33,545 bases of DNA from Bacteroidales bacterium (GCA_024398075.1 JAKSJM010000031.1:1-33545); one strand, 5' to 3'. Positions 17,599 through 26,094 are shown, counted from the stretch's first letter. Notes: generated by a model not told the origin, from the letters alone. Numbers and translations are program-made.

Positions 17599-17978
17599 AG
17601 ACAGGAATCAAAGGACATCTCGAGGAGATCGTCACAGAAGAAAAATCAGCACAGCATGTAGGTAGCGGCACAGCCAGAGTCTTTGCCACTCCTATGATGA
17701 TAGCTCTTATGGAGCACACTTGTAGGGACTGTGTGAAGCCCTATCTTGGTGAAGGCCAGGAAACGGTAGGCACACTGGTCAATGTATCACATAGTTCAGC
17801 CACACCTGTAGGAATGAAAGTCTGGTGCGACTGTGAAGTCGTTGAAGTGGATCGTAGAAGGCTTGCATTCAAAGTACAGGCGTTTGACGAGAAAGGACTC
17901 ATTGGAGAAGGAACACATGAGCGTTTCATCATCGATGAGGAGCGTTTCATCGCCAAGGCTGAAAGCAAACTTCAGTAA
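17592..17978 (+). CDS. FlK-like hot-dog acyl-CoA thioesterase
   Basis: The 128-aa product resembles the fluoroacetyl-CoA thioesterase (FlK) group of hot-dog proteins. Thr33, Glu41 and His67 reproduce the spacing of the FlK triad (Thr42, Glu50, His76 as I recall): 8 and then 26 residues apart. The ATPMM, NVSHSS and ATPVG blocks surround these residues. The likely reaction is hydrolysis of a short acyl-CoA in the cytoplasm; the substrate is unknown. It overlaps argH by seven bases and precedes the DUF389 gene by two, so it belongs to the arg transcript. It could limit or recycle an acyl-CoA used at the head of the pathway, but that is guesswork. Confidence 0.75.
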   Translation: MVETGIKGHLEEIVTEEKSAQHVGSGTARVFATPMMIALMEHTCRDCVKPYLGEGQETVGTLVNVSHSSATPVGMKVWCDCEVVEVDRRRLAFKVQAFDEKGLIGEGTHERFIIDEERFIAKAESKLQ

Positions 17979-17980
17979 AT

Positions 17981-19321
17981 ATGAACATCTTCACAAAGGC
18001 AGGTCAAGTGATCAAGGAGACAGTGAGTCTCAATGGTTATCTTGACAAGGAGAAAGCGGCAGAAAATATCAGGAACAACGTCCAGTTTCGTGGACCAAAT
18101 GCCTGGATTCTTGCCTTTTCGACCATCATCGCATCCATTGGATTGAATGTAAACTCAATCCCTGTCATCATTGGTGCGATGCTCATTTCCCCACTGATGG
18201 GACCTATTTTCGGAATAGGTTTTTCTCTTGGGACAAATGATGTAGCACAGCTCAAGCGGGCAGCGAGAAACTTCCTTAGAATGATGCTCATCGCACTTGG
18301 TGCATCATTCATCTACTTCCTGCTCACTCCCCTTTCGCTGAACAATCCTACTGAGATTCTCGCGAGAACAAACCCTACCATCTACGACGTGCTTATTGCA
18401 CTATTCGGAGGTGCAGCCGGAATGTTCGAGCAGTGCAGAAAGGAGAAAGGGACTGTATTCTCAGGCGTGGCCATTGCTACTGCATTGATGCCACCTCTGT
18501 GTACTGCAGGATTCGGCATAGCAAGCATGGACCTGCACATCTTCCTGGGAGCGCTTTATCTGTTCCTGATCAACTGCGTATTCATTGCACTCGCCACTTA
18601 CTTAATGGCCAAAATACTTGACTTCGAGCCAGTGGCATATGAGGATGCGAAGAAGGAAAGGAAGATAAAGTGGTTGACGGGGGTGATTATGCTTATCTTC
18701 ATCATCCCAAGCGTTTGGTCTGCAGTCAATCTCATCCGTGACACGGAGTTTGATAGCCGCGCGGTGGCATTTGTAAATGAGAACAAGACCATGGATGGTG
18801 CCATTATCTATGACTACAGCATCTCTCACGAGGACGGCTATAAGCTAGAGCTGTTCATTAGTGGAGAAAGAATGGATGAGCAGCACATATCGGAGCTGCT
18901 GGATGCAGCAAAGAGGTTTGGAATCAGCGAAGACCAGCTCGTGATTCGCGACCACTTCACATCTGAAAGAGGAGTAGCATCTGATATCATAAAGGGTATT
19001 TACGCACGCTCAGACGAAGAGCTTGCAAAGAAAGATGCTGAAATTGAAAGTCTGAAGAAAGAAATGGAAGCCGTTCAGCAGAAAGAGGTTCCATACACTC
19101 AGATCACCAAGGAAATAGCGAATATCTTCCCTACCATCGAGTCAGTGAACATCTCTGCAGGAAAGAGCGTCACTACGGACAGCCTAAAGGTAACAAACAG
19201 CCTCATGGTCATCGCCAAGTCTAGCCAGCCTATGACATTTGGCGACCAGGAGAAACTCTTGAAATGGCTCAAGATCAGGCTTGACAATGATTCCGTAGAG
19301 CTTCAGGTGAAGGACAGATAA
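17981..19321 (+). CDS. DUF389 integral membrane protein
   Basis: This 446-aa protein matches the DUF389 (TIGR00341) family in its N-terminal block (NAWILAFSTIIASIGLN) and the VIIGAMLISPLMGPI motif near residue 63. About seven hydrophobic segments lie between residues 37 and 255. A soluble C-terminal part of nearly 200 residues includes a charged coiled-coil-like stretch near 340-370. The family has no firm function, and transport is a common guess. It is the last gene of the arg operon, two bases after the thioesterase. Its final codons and stop fall within the left arm of the inverted repeat at 19299-19519. Confidence 0.82.
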   Translation: MNIFTKAGQVIKETVSLNGYLDKEKAAENIRNNVQFRGPNAWILAFSTIIASIGLNVNSIPVIIGAMLISPLMGPIFGIGFSLGTNDVAQLKRAARNFLRMMLIALGASFIYFLLTPLSLNNPTEILARTNPTIYDVLIALFGGAAGMFEQCRKEKGTVFSGVAIATALMPPLCTAGFGIASMDLHIFLGALYLFLINCVFIALATYLMAKILDFEPVAYEDAKKERKIKWLTGVIMLIFIIPSVWSAVNLIRDTEFDSRAVAFVNENKTMDGAIIYDYSISHEDGYKLELFISGERMDEQHISELLDAAKRFGISEDQLVIRDHFTSERGVASDIIKGIYARSDEELAKKDAEIESLKKEMEAVQQKEVPYTQITKEIANIFPTIESVNISAGKSVTTDSLKVTNSLMVIAKSSQPMTFGDQEKLLKWLKIRLDNDSVELQVKDR

Positions 19322-19519
19322 TCGTGATTTGCCAGTTGCTCCTAGGGAGTAAAAAGAATCGGAGATTTTGCTGAAAATAGCAAAACCTCCGATTTCTTTT
19401 TACCCTGTCGTCATCACGCCTTGCTGCGCAAGCCGCGGATGCCGACACCCGCTTCCGTGCCGCGGGTGGCACGTCCCTAGAGCAACTGCCAATCCCGATA
19501 AATCTGTCCTACAGAAGCT
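19299..19519. repeat. Long imperfect inverted repeat spanning the ends of two convergent genes
   Basis: The left arm (19299-19350) and right arm (19471-19519) are reverse complements. By my hand alignment about 43 of 47 aligned bases are identical, with a few short gaps. Shared blocks are AGCTTC, AGGACAGAT, AGTTGCT and CTAGGGA. The arms include the last codons and stop codons of the DUF389 gene and of the TSCPD gene on the other strand. Between them lie a strong terminator hairpin (19349-19403) and a GC-rich hairpin, CACCCGC/GCGGGTG (19446-19452 with 19462-19468). The unit could be an inverted duplication, a foldback element or a structured RNA. Confidence 0.7.
19349..19403. terminator. Bidirectional terminator between DUF389 and TSCPD genes
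   Basis: A long hairpin pairs 19349-19364 with 19387-19403 (one bulged base) and continues after a mismatch with TTTTGCT/AGCAAAA (19366-19372 with 19379-19385). The outer stem has an A-rich left side and T-rich right side, so it can end transcription from either strand. Confidence 0.85.
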
Positions 19520-19796
19520 TGAGGGCGCGGGCGAGCTGGTCGGGGCAGCTGGTACCACGTCCGTGACAGTCGATGCCCTCGAGTCGTGAGATGGCATCAG
19601 AGACCTTCATACCAGCGATGAGCGCGGCCACACCTGAGGTATTCCCCTCACAGCCGCGATAGTACTGAACTCGATGAACGGTATCCCCTTTCACCGCGAT
19701 ATCTATACGCACTGAGCAGACCTCAGGGCAGGTCTCTACTGAGAGTACCCTGAGTTCTCCTACTGTGCTGTCTGAAATTACTTTTGGTTCAAACAT
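19509..19796 (-). CDS. TSCPD domain protein
   Basis: This 95-aa protein ends with the TSCPDQLA motif that names the TSCPD family (TIGR03905 type). It has further cysteines at CPEVC near residue 23, GCEG near 49 and CHG near 77, giving a possible metal-binding pattern. Related domains occur at the C-terminus of some ribonucleotide reductases, but the stand-alone protein has no known role. Its ATG is one base after the M13 peptidase stop, so it is translated as part of that operon. Its stop codon lies in the right arm of the inverted repeat. Confidence 0.8.
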   Translation of the reverse strand: MFEPKVISDSTVGELRVLSVETCPEVCSVRIDIAVKGDTVHRVQYYRGCEGNTSGVAALIAGMKVSDAISRLEGIDCHGRGTSCPDQLARALKLL

Positions 19797-19797
19797 A

Positions 19798-21810
19798 TTA
19801 CCAAATGATTACTCTATCCTCTGGGTTTCTCCACATCTTGTCACCTTCCTTGATGCCGAATGCGGTGAAGAAGTTTTCGATGTTCCTGAGTGAGACATTA
19901 ACACGATTCATAGCAAGTGAGTGAACATCCTGCTTGGTAAGGCGTGCCTTCTCTTCATCTGTGATGTTTGTAGCCCAAACATGAGCATATCCAAGGTAGA
20001 ATCTCTGGTCTGCAGTGAAACCATCGATAGGACCAGGAACATTGCCAGCATATGAGTTCTGAAGTGCGGTGTAAGCTACACGAAGTCCACCCTGATCTGC
20101 GATATTCTCACCAAGTGAGAGCTGACCGTTTGCGAAAAGACCAGGAAGGATCTCCACCTCGTTGAACTGATCGACGAGCTTAGAAGTACGTGCCTGGAAT
20201 GCCTCTGCATCCTCTGCAGTCCACCAATTGTTCATGTTACCATCCTTGTCGAAGAGACGACCCTGGTCATCAAATCCGTGTGTCATCTCATGACCGATAA
20301 CTACACCGATAGCGCCATAGTTTACAGCATCGTCAGCATCTGGATTGAAGAAAGGTGGCTGAAGAATAGCTGCTGGGAAGCAGATTTCGTTGGTAGTCGG
20401 ATTATAGTATGCATTTACAGTCTGAGGAGTCATACCCCACTCTGCGCGATCAGGAGCCTGGCCGAGCTTGCTCATATTGTCAGCAATAGCCCAAGCACTT
20501 GCAGACTGAAGGTTCTCAAAATAGCTACGAGCTGGATCCACTTCAAGGGTGCTGTAATCCTTCCACTTGTCAGGATATCCGATCTTGACTGTAAAGTTTG
20601 AGAGCTTCTCCTGAGCGTATGCCTTGGTGGCATCTGTCATCCACTCGAGCGCATCGATGTGCTGGCCGAGAGCGACCTGAAGGTTCTTCACAAGGGCAAG
20701 TACCTTCTCCTTATAAGCCTCAGGGAAATACTTTTCTACATACATCTTACCGACAGCCTCACCAAGGATTCCGTTTGGCACGCTCATGGCGCGCTTCCAG
20801 CGTGGCTTCTGTACAGTCACACCACTCATCTGGGTGCTGAAGAAGTCAAATGATGCAGCATAGAAATCATCAGAAAGAGATGAAGCCGCACCACTGATGA
20901 ACTGTGCTGCTACATAGTCCTTGATATTATCAAGTGACTCAGAAGCAAAAAGTTTTGAGAAAGACTCGAAGTATGAAGGCTGCTCAACAACCATCTTGTC
21001 CTGTGCAGGAATGCCGAGCTCTGCGAAGAAAGTAGCGAAATCAAATCCATTGTATGCCTCAATGAACTGTGCTGAGCTCATAGGGTTATAGATTTTCTCG
21101 ATATCTCTGTTCTGAACATTTGACCAAGAGAACTGTGCAAGCTGATCCTCGATAGCCACAGCGTTTGCTGCCTTCTGCTCTGCATCCTCATATCCGCAGA
21201 GAGCGAACATCTTTGCAAGCATCTCGGTATATCCCTTGTGAAGCTCTGCATTTGCAGGATCTACATAATAGTCACGGTTTCTCATACCGAGACCACCCTG
21301 TCCGATGTAGAGAATCTGGATATTCGAATCCATGAGGTCAGTCTCCACACCGATGCCGAAGAAACCACCGTCGCCTGTCTTGTTAAGCTCAGCAAGTTTC
21401 TTTACAAGAGCATCCTTGTCTGCGACAGCATAGATAGCGTCAAGATGAGGAAGAATAGGCTTAGCTCCTTCTGCGTTAAGGCGAGTGGAGTCAAGTCCCT
21501 GCTTGTAGAGATCCACGATCTTCTGGTCAACTGTACCAGCAGCTGGATTCATCTTGGTCATCGAAGTGAAGAGGTCATTAAGGCGCTCCTGATTACGCTC
21601 AGAGAGTACATCGAAAGAGCCATAACGAGCATACTCAGGCTTGAGTGGGTTCTTCTGGATCCAGCCTCCGTCTGCGTATGTGTAGAAATCCTCACCAGGG
21701 GCAACGCTCTGATCGAGGTCGGTAAGGTCAATGGCTGGAACCTTCTCAGCCTTAGGCTGACATGCAGCGAGCATGGAAAGGGAAGCCATAATCATAAGTA
21801 CTTTTTTCAT
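19798..21810 (-). CDS. pepO: M13-family (neprilysin/PepO-like) metallopeptidase lipoprotein
   Basis: The 670-aa protein begins with a lipoprotein signal ending in LAAC (Cys17), so it is probably a periplasmic or outer-membrane-anchored zinc peptidase. The zinc motif HEMTH is near residue 505, and the third ligand lies in GENIADQGG near residue 567. The substrate-binding NAYYNP segment precedes them. The M13 C-terminus normally reads C-x-x-W; here it ends RVIIW, so the conserved cysteine is replaced. Length and motif order are normal for a complete enzyme that cuts short peptides. It starts three bases after the DUF4886 gene and is followed one base later by the TSCPD gene. Confidence 0.93.
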   Translation of the reverse strand: MKKVLMIMASLSMLAACQPKAEKVPAIDLTDLDQSVAPGEDFYTYADGGWIQKNPLKPEYARYGSFDVLSERNQERLNDLFTSMTKMNPAAGTVDQKIVDLYKQGLDSTRLNAEGAKPILPHLDAIYAVADKDALVKKLAELNKTGDGGFFGIGVETDLMDSNIQILYIGQGGLGMRNRDYYVDPANAELHKGYTEMLAKMFALCGYEDAEQKAANAVAIEDQLAQFSWSNVQNRDIEKIYNPMSSAQFIEAYNGFDFATFFAELGIPAQDKMVVEQPSYFESFSKLFASESLDNIKDYVAAQFISGAASSLSDDFYAASFDFFSTQMSGVTVQKPRWKRAMSVPNGILGEAVGKMYVEKYFPEAYKEKVLALVKNLQVALGQHIDALEWMTDATKAYAQEKLSNFTVKIGYPDKWKDYSTLEVDPARSYFENLQSASAWAIADNMSKLGQAPDRAEWGMTPQTVNAYYNPTTNEICFPAAILQPPFFNPDADDAVNYGAIGVVIGHEMTHGFDDQGRLFDKDGNMNNWWTAEDAEAFQARTSKLVDQFNEVEILPGLFANGQLSLGENIADQGGLRVAYTALQNSYAGNVPGPIDGFTADQRFYLGYAHVWATNITDEEKARLTKQDVHSLAMNRVNVSLRNIENFFTAFGIKEGDKMWRNPEDRVIIW

Positions 21811-21813
21811 TTT

Positions 21814-22653
21814 TTATTTTGTTTTTATTGACACGCTTGTCTTGTATGGGTGTGAAACAGCCGAAGCAGCAGCGATCTGTGCCAGGATGGAGTCGCTGAG
21901 ACCAACACCCTCTGGTCTATAATGTACCTTTTCGAGATTCTCGCCTGTGAGCTTGCAGAACCAAGTAAGAGCGGCAGCATATCGTCCAAGCTTATAACTG
22001 AGGTGATAGCCATCTCTGGTGAGTTCGCTTTCCATTCCAAGCATCCTGAGATTCTGTATGGTGCTTCCGCAAGGGATGATGCCCATACCGTGCTCGAAGG
22101 ATGCCTTGCGGCTGCATTTCATGATAAGGCTATACATCTTCTGCTGATCATTGTCGTAATTAGGGAAATTAGGATGTGTAGAATCCAATGCGTATGCCCA
22201 TGTCTGATGCCAGTAGAGCTTGGCCTCTGGCTGATACTTGCGAACATACTTGATGAGGTCTGTCAAGTAAGGCTCATAGGTCTCAGCAAATCCAGAATAG
22301 TGGCTTGCCTGCTGCATGGTGATGACATCCCACTTCTCCTCCTTGAGAGCGGCCTCCAGAGGAAAGTTTTCAGTCTTGCGAAGGACTCCGTCTGCAGAGA
22401 TCTTTCTGTACGAATATGCGCCCTCTCCAGATACTGAGTTATTGTAGTGCCTCTCAAGCGAGCATCCACCGATATAAAGATTACCAATGATAAAGACGTA
22501 ACCACGCTCGTCAGCGATCTGGAACAGATTCTGCTCCACTGCATCTACCGAAAAGCTGTTACCGATAGCAAGAACCTTGAGGGTATCTTTCTGTGCTGAT
22601 GCGATGCCTGAAACGAGGATCATCGTCATCATGATTGCTATAAAACGCTTCAT
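21814..22653 (-). CDS. Secreted DUF4886 SGNH-hydrolase-like protein
   Basis: The 279-aa product has a cleavable signal peptide ending ASA before Gln21. The mature part opens with an SGNH block I-like sequence (AIGNSFS) and carries LTRDGYHLS near residue 225, where Asp and His fit the SGNH block V pair. This pattern matches DUF4886, common in gut Bacteroidota and often suspected to act on acylated glycans. An open frame continues 63 codons upstream, but those residues run through promoter DNA and lack a sensible signal sequence, so I use the ATG at 22653. It is first in the operon with the M13 peptidase. Confidence 0.82.
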   Translation of the reverse strand: MKRFIAIMMTMILVSGIASAQKDTLKVLAIGNSFSVDAVEQNLFQIADERGYVFIIGNLYIGGCSLERHYNNSVSGEGAYSYRKISADGVLRKTENFPLEAALKEEKWDVITMQQASHYSGFAETYEPYLTDLIKYVRKYQPEAKLYWHQTWAYALDSTHPNFPNYDNDQQKMYSLIMKCSRKASFEHGMGIIPCGSTIQNLRMLGMESELTRDGYHLSYKLGRYAAALTWFCKLTGENLEKVHYRPEGVGLSDSILAQIAAASAVSHPYKTSVSIKTK

Positions 22654-22679
22654 ATGAAAAAAGTTAAAAATCAATGATT

Positions 22680-22687
22680 CAAAATTA
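22680..22687 (-). promoter_or_regulatory. Candidate promoter for the DUF4886-M13-TSCPD operon
   Basis: The minus strand reads TAATTTTG, matching TAnnTTTG, 26 bases before the DUF4886 ATG. No clean -33 box is visible. This supports the chosen ATG at 22653, because the longer frame would begin upstream of the promoter. Confidence 0.5.
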
Positions 22688-22734
22688 CTAAAAAAATTTA
22701 GATGTATGGAGAAAAGTGAGTAATTTAGCAGAAT

Positions 22735-23757
22735 ATGATACGATTTGACAGCGACTACATCGAAGGATGCCATCCAGCCATATTGGCACGCTTGGCAGAG
22801 ACAAACATGGAGCAGACAGTCGGCTACGGCTGCGACCCACATTGCGACAGAGCGCGTGCGCTCATCAAGTCAGCATGTGGAAGAGAAGACGTAGACGTCC
22901 ACTTTCTCGTAGGTGGCACGCAGGCCAATGCTACAGTGATTTCCTCTATCCTAAGACCCTATCAGGGAGTGGTATGCTCATGCACCGGACACATTGGTGT
23001 ACATGAGACTGGAGCCATTGAACATGGTGGACACAAGGTGCTCGCCATCCCTGGACCTGACAGCAAGCTGCATGCTTGCGATGTCGAGAAACTATTCTCA
23101 TCACACTACAGCGACCCTAGCTGGGAGCACACCGTGCAGCCTGGCATGGCCTATCTGTCTTTTTCCAATGAGCTCGGTCTCATCTACACACTTGAGGAAT
23201 TGAAGGCCATAAAGGCCGTATGCGACAAGTGGCACGCTCCCCTCTTCATCGACGGCGCTCGTCTAGGTTATGGACTTGCAGCTCCAGGCTGCGACGTCAC
23301 ACTCCAGGACATCGCTCAGATAGCAGATATATTCTACATCGGCGGTACCAAGCAGGGAGCTTTATTCGGAGAGGCTGTTGTGATCGTAAACGAGGCACTC
23401 AAGAAAGACTTCAGATATCACATCAAGCAGAATGGTGGCATGCTGGCAAAGGGACGCCTACTTGGCATCCAGTTCGAGACCCTCTTCGAAGATGGCCTAT
23501 ACATGAAGCTCGCTAAGCACGCAGACGACATGGCTTCGCTCATCAGAGATGGATTCAAGGCCAAGGGGTATGAGTTCCTTACTGACAGTCCGACCAATCA
23601 GGTTTTCCCTATTCTCAGCATGGAAAAGGTTGAAGAACTTCAGAAAGAGTTTGGTTTTGAGACATGGCAGGAAGTGGGAGACATGATGGCAGTCAGGTTC
23701 TGCACTAGCTGGTGTACCCCTCGTGAGAATGTAGAGGCGCTTCTTAAGGCCATTTAG
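22735..23757 (+). CDS. Threonine aldolase-like PLP lyase
   Basis: This 340-aa fold-type I PLP enzyme belongs to the low-specificity threonine aldolase / beta-eliminating lyase group. The PLP lysine is Lys206 in GGTKQGAL, preceded by the cofactor aspartate in FIDGARLGYGL. The N-terminal FDSDYIEG and VGYGCDPH segments resemble the aldolase start. The expected reaction is cleavage of threonine or allo-threonine to glycine and acetaldehyde; related enzymes with other beta-hydroxy amino acids are possible. It is divergent from the DUF4886 gene across 81 bases. A TAATTTAG at 22721-22728 is a poor promoter match. The gene appears monocistronic, since a new promoter follows it. Confidence 0.85.
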   Translation: MIRFDSDYIEGCHPAILARLAETNMEQTVGYGCDPHCDRARALIKSACGREDVDVHFLVGGTQANATVISSILRPYQGVVCSCTGHIGVHETGAIEHGGHKVLAIPGPDSKLHACDVEKLFSSHYSDPSWEHTVQPGMAYLSFSNELGLIYTLEELKAIKAVCDKWHAPLFIDGARLGYGLAAPGCDVTLQDIAQIADIFYIGGTKQGALFGEAVVIVNEALKKDFRYHIKQNGGMLAKGRLLGIQFETLFEDGLYMKLAKHADDMASLIRDGFKAKGYEFLTDSPTNQVFPILSMEKVEELQKEFGFETWQEVGDMMAVRFCTSWCTPRENVEALLKAI

Positions 23758-23759
23758 CA

Positions 23760-23791
23760 TTTGGTACTTAAAGGCAATTTTGGTAAATTTG
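23760..23791 (+). promoter_or_regulatory. Promoter of the acyltransferase-ligase pair
   Basis: TTTG at 23760-23763 and TAAATTTG at 23784-23791 are separated by 20 bases. This is a textbook match to the Bacteroidota primary promoter (TTTG, 19-21 bases, TAnnTTTG). Transcription would start near 23798, upstream of the ATG at 23824 and downstream of the alternative TTG start. Confidence 0.75.
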
Positions 23792-23823
23792 TACGATTAT
23801 TTGGAATAATAAACACATTGACT

Positions 23824-24378
23824 ATGTGGGCTAAATTTTGCGGTTTTCTTCTCAGGCTCCTCGGATGGACAAAAGACGGTGGTCCAGTGGAGGAAAAGAA
23901 AGCCATAATACTCGGTGTTCCTCACACCACATTCATGGATTTCGTGGTTTCATACCTCTTTTATACAAGTCACAATGCCGGCAAGGCTCATGTGATGGTC
24001 AAGAAAGAAATGTTCGTATGGCCTATCAAGGGGCTGCTCAAGGCCATGGGTGGCGTCCCTATGGACAGGTCAAATGCGACCGCTCTCATCAAGGGCATCG
24101 TAGATGAGTTCAACAGCAAGGAATTCTTCGTTCTTGCGATGTGTCCAGAAGGCACAAGAAAACCTATCAAGAAGTGGAAGACAGGATACCATACTATCGC
24201 AAAGGCAGTAGGATGTCCTGTATATCTTGGATACTTCGATTGGGGCACAAAGCACATCGGTGTAGGAAAGAAGTTTGAGCTTTCAGATGACCCTAGAGCT
24301 GATACCGAGAAGATACAGCAGATTTATGAGGAGATGAAACTCACGGGCAAGCATCCAGAGAATTACATTACACATTAG
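23824..24378 (+). CDS. PlsC-like phospholipid/glycerol acyltransferase
   Basis: The 184-aa product has the acyltransferase HX4D motif as HTTFMD near residue 36, a downstream GGVPMDRS block and the CPEGTRK motif that binds the phosphate-bearing acceptor. It is shorter than typical PlsC. Only the N-terminal FLLRLLGW stretch could touch the membrane. A reading frame opens 21 codons earlier at a TTG, but the strong promoter predicts a transcript beginning after that codon, so I use the ATG at 23824. The acyl-activating ligase gene follows after six bases, which suggests joint use of fatty acids in lysophospholipid acylation. The acceptor is not known. Confidence 0.83.
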   Translation: MWAKFCGFLLRLLGWTKDGGPVEEKKAIILGVPHTTFMDFVVSYLFYTSHNAGKAHVMVKKEMFVWPIKGLLKAMGGVPMDRSNATALIKGIVDEFNSKEFFVLAMCPEGTRKPIKKWKTGYHTIAKAVGCPVYLGYFDWGTKHIGVGKKFELSDDPRADTEKIQQIYEEMKLTGKHPENYITH

Positions 24379-24384
24379 ACCTTC

Positions 24385-26055
24385 ATGAGCAGACCTAGAA
24401 GACTAATAACCAGTAGAGAGAACTACGTAACTACCCTCTCCCGCCTATTCGAGTACAGCACTCTGGTATTCTCGAAGAAGATGATGGGTAGATATGTGGA
24501 GGACGACAGTCAGTCATATACCTTCGGACAGTTCCGTACAAAGGTGATGGAGATATCCCATAACCTTTCGAGGTACGGCATCAGCGCTGGAGACAAGGTA
24601 GCCATCCTGTCACAGAACATGCCGAACTGGACCGTAGCCATGTTCTCCACTGTCACGTTTGGTAGGGTTATGGTACCTATTCTTCCTGATTCATCAGAAA
24701 GCGAGGTGACAAATATCCTCAAGCATTCTGGAAGCAAGGTACTGTTTGTTTCTTCTAGACTCAAGTACAAGGTATCGCAGGAGTGCATTGACAAGCTTAC
24801 ACTTGTCTTTGACCTCGACACACTCCAGATCACAAAGAGAGACGACTCTGCATTCACCTGTGAAGGATGGGTTTCCGAGCCTCAGCCAGACAGCCTCGCT
24901 GCGGTAATATACACGTCCGGAACTTCCGGAAAGGCCAAGGGTGTCATGCTGAGCCATCGTAATCTCTGCCATAACACCATAGCAGCCACCCACGTCTTCA
25001 AGGCGAACTCAAAGGATCGATGGCTGTCCATTCTTCCTATGCCACACACATACGAGATGGCTTTCAGCCTTCTCTATCCTTTCTACGCTGGAGCATGTGT
25101 GAACTACATTCAGAAGCCACCTACCCCTTCCATTCTTCTCAAGACCATGGCGCAGATTCATCCTACCGTGATGAACTCAGTGCCGCTCATCATCGAGAAA
25201 GTATACAAGTCAAGCGTGCTTCCTGTCATAAAGAAGAGTCGTGTGCTCTCATGGATGGAGAAGAAGACGCCTCGTATCCTATACCACTTAGTCGGCAAGA
25301 GACTCAAGAGATCGTTTGGTGGCAAGATAAGATTCTTTGGCATAGGCGGCTCGAAGCTTGACCCTGTAGTCGAGGACTTCCTGCTCAAGGCTAAGTTCCC
25401 ATACGCCATCGGATATGGCCTCACCGAGACTGCACCTCTTATCTGCAGCACGAAAGTAGGCACTGGAAAGGTAGGCTCCATCGGATTCCCTGCATGGAAT
25501 GTAGAAGTAAAGCTGCAGAACGTGAATCCAGAGACAGGCGAGGGCGAAATAATCGCACGAGGAGACAATGTAATGCTCGGCTACTACAAGGACCCAGAAA
25601 GAACCAGAGGCGTCATCACAGACGATGGCTGGTTCAAGACAAATGACCTCGCATGCATGGACGCCAAGGGTAGGTTCTACATCAAGGGACGTCTGAACAA
25701 CATGATACTCGGAGCATCTGGAGAGAACATCTATCCAGAAGAAATCGAGCAGGTGATCAACACAGTGGATGGAGTGAACGAGTCACTCGTCATGGAGCGC
25801 GACGGAAAGCTGGTTGCACTCGTTAAGTTTGACGACACTGTGCTGAACTGGAACCAGGCCGGAGAGGACAAGTTCTTCGAGACCCTGCAGCAGAAGAAAG
25901 ACGCGATCCTCGACTACGTAAACCAGAGAGTAAGCAAGCAGTCAAAGGTAAATACAGTGGAAGTCATGAAGGATCCTTTCGAGAAGACAGCCACGCAGAA
26001 GATCAGGCGTTTCAAGTACAAGGACGCCCATGGCGACGACACTCACATAAAATAA
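24385..26055 (+). CDS. AMP-forming long-chain acyl-CoA/acyl-ACP synthetase
   Basis: This 556-aa adenylate-forming enzyme has the A3 loop YTSGTSGKAKG near residue 175, the GYGLTETAP A5 motif, the hinge region KGRLNNMIL and the C-terminal catalytic lysine in KTATQKIRR. It should activate a fatty acid with ATP and transfer it to CoA or acyl carrier protein. The A7 motif reads TND where TGD is usual, a substitution worth noting. The pairing with an acyltransferase six bases upstream mirrors the two halves of the bifunctional Aas protein. A strong terminator directly follows. Confidence 0.9.
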   Translation: MSRPRRLITSRENYVTTLSRLFEYSTLVFSKKMMGRYVEDDSQSYTFGQFRTKVMEISHNLSRYGISAGDKVAILSQNMPNWTVAMFSTVTFGRVMVPILPDSSESEVTNILKHSGSKVLFVSSRLKYKVSQECIDKLTLVFDLDTLQITKRDDSAFTCEGWVSEPQPDSLAAVIYTSGTSGKAKGVMLSHRNLCHNTIAATHVFKANSKDRWLSILPMPHTYEMAFSLLYPFYAGACVNYIQKPPTPSILLKTMAQIHPTVMNSVPLIIEKVYKSSVLPVIKKSRVLSWMEKKTPRILYHLVGKRLKRSFGGKIRFFGIGGSKLDPVVEDFLLKAKFPYAIGYGLTETAPLICSTKVGTGKVGSIGFPAWNVEVKLQNVNPETGEGEIIARGDNVMLGYYKDPERTRGVITDDGWFKTNDLACMDAKGRFYIKGRLNNMILGASGENIYPEEIEQVINTVDGVNESLVMERDGKLVALVKFDDTVLNWNQAGEDKFFETLQQKKDAILDYVNQRVSKQSKVNTVEVMKDPFEKTATQKIRRFKYKDAHGDDTHIK

Positions 26056-26057
26056 AT

Positions 26058-26094
26058 AAAAAAAGGTCTTGCAGACATCTGCAAGACCTTTTTT
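26058..26094. terminator. Bidirectional intrinsic terminator
   Basis: A perfect 10-bp stem GGTCTTGCAG/CTGCAAGACC (26065-26074 with 26079-26088) with a four-base loop is flanked by seven A on the left and six T on the right. It terminates the ligase gene and probably also the minus-strand small lipoprotein gene whose stop begins at 26096. Confidence 0.92.

Noticed and set aside
19299-19519. 6S RNA or retron-like RNA reading of the foldback element
   Set aside because: The internal part is branched, unlike the single bubble-bearing rod of 6S RNA, and no reverse transcriptase gene is present for a retron. The inverted repeat itself is kept as a finding.
23761-23823. TTG start that would lengthen the acyltransferase by 21 codons
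   Set aside because: It falls inside the strong promoter, upstream of the predicted transcription start.
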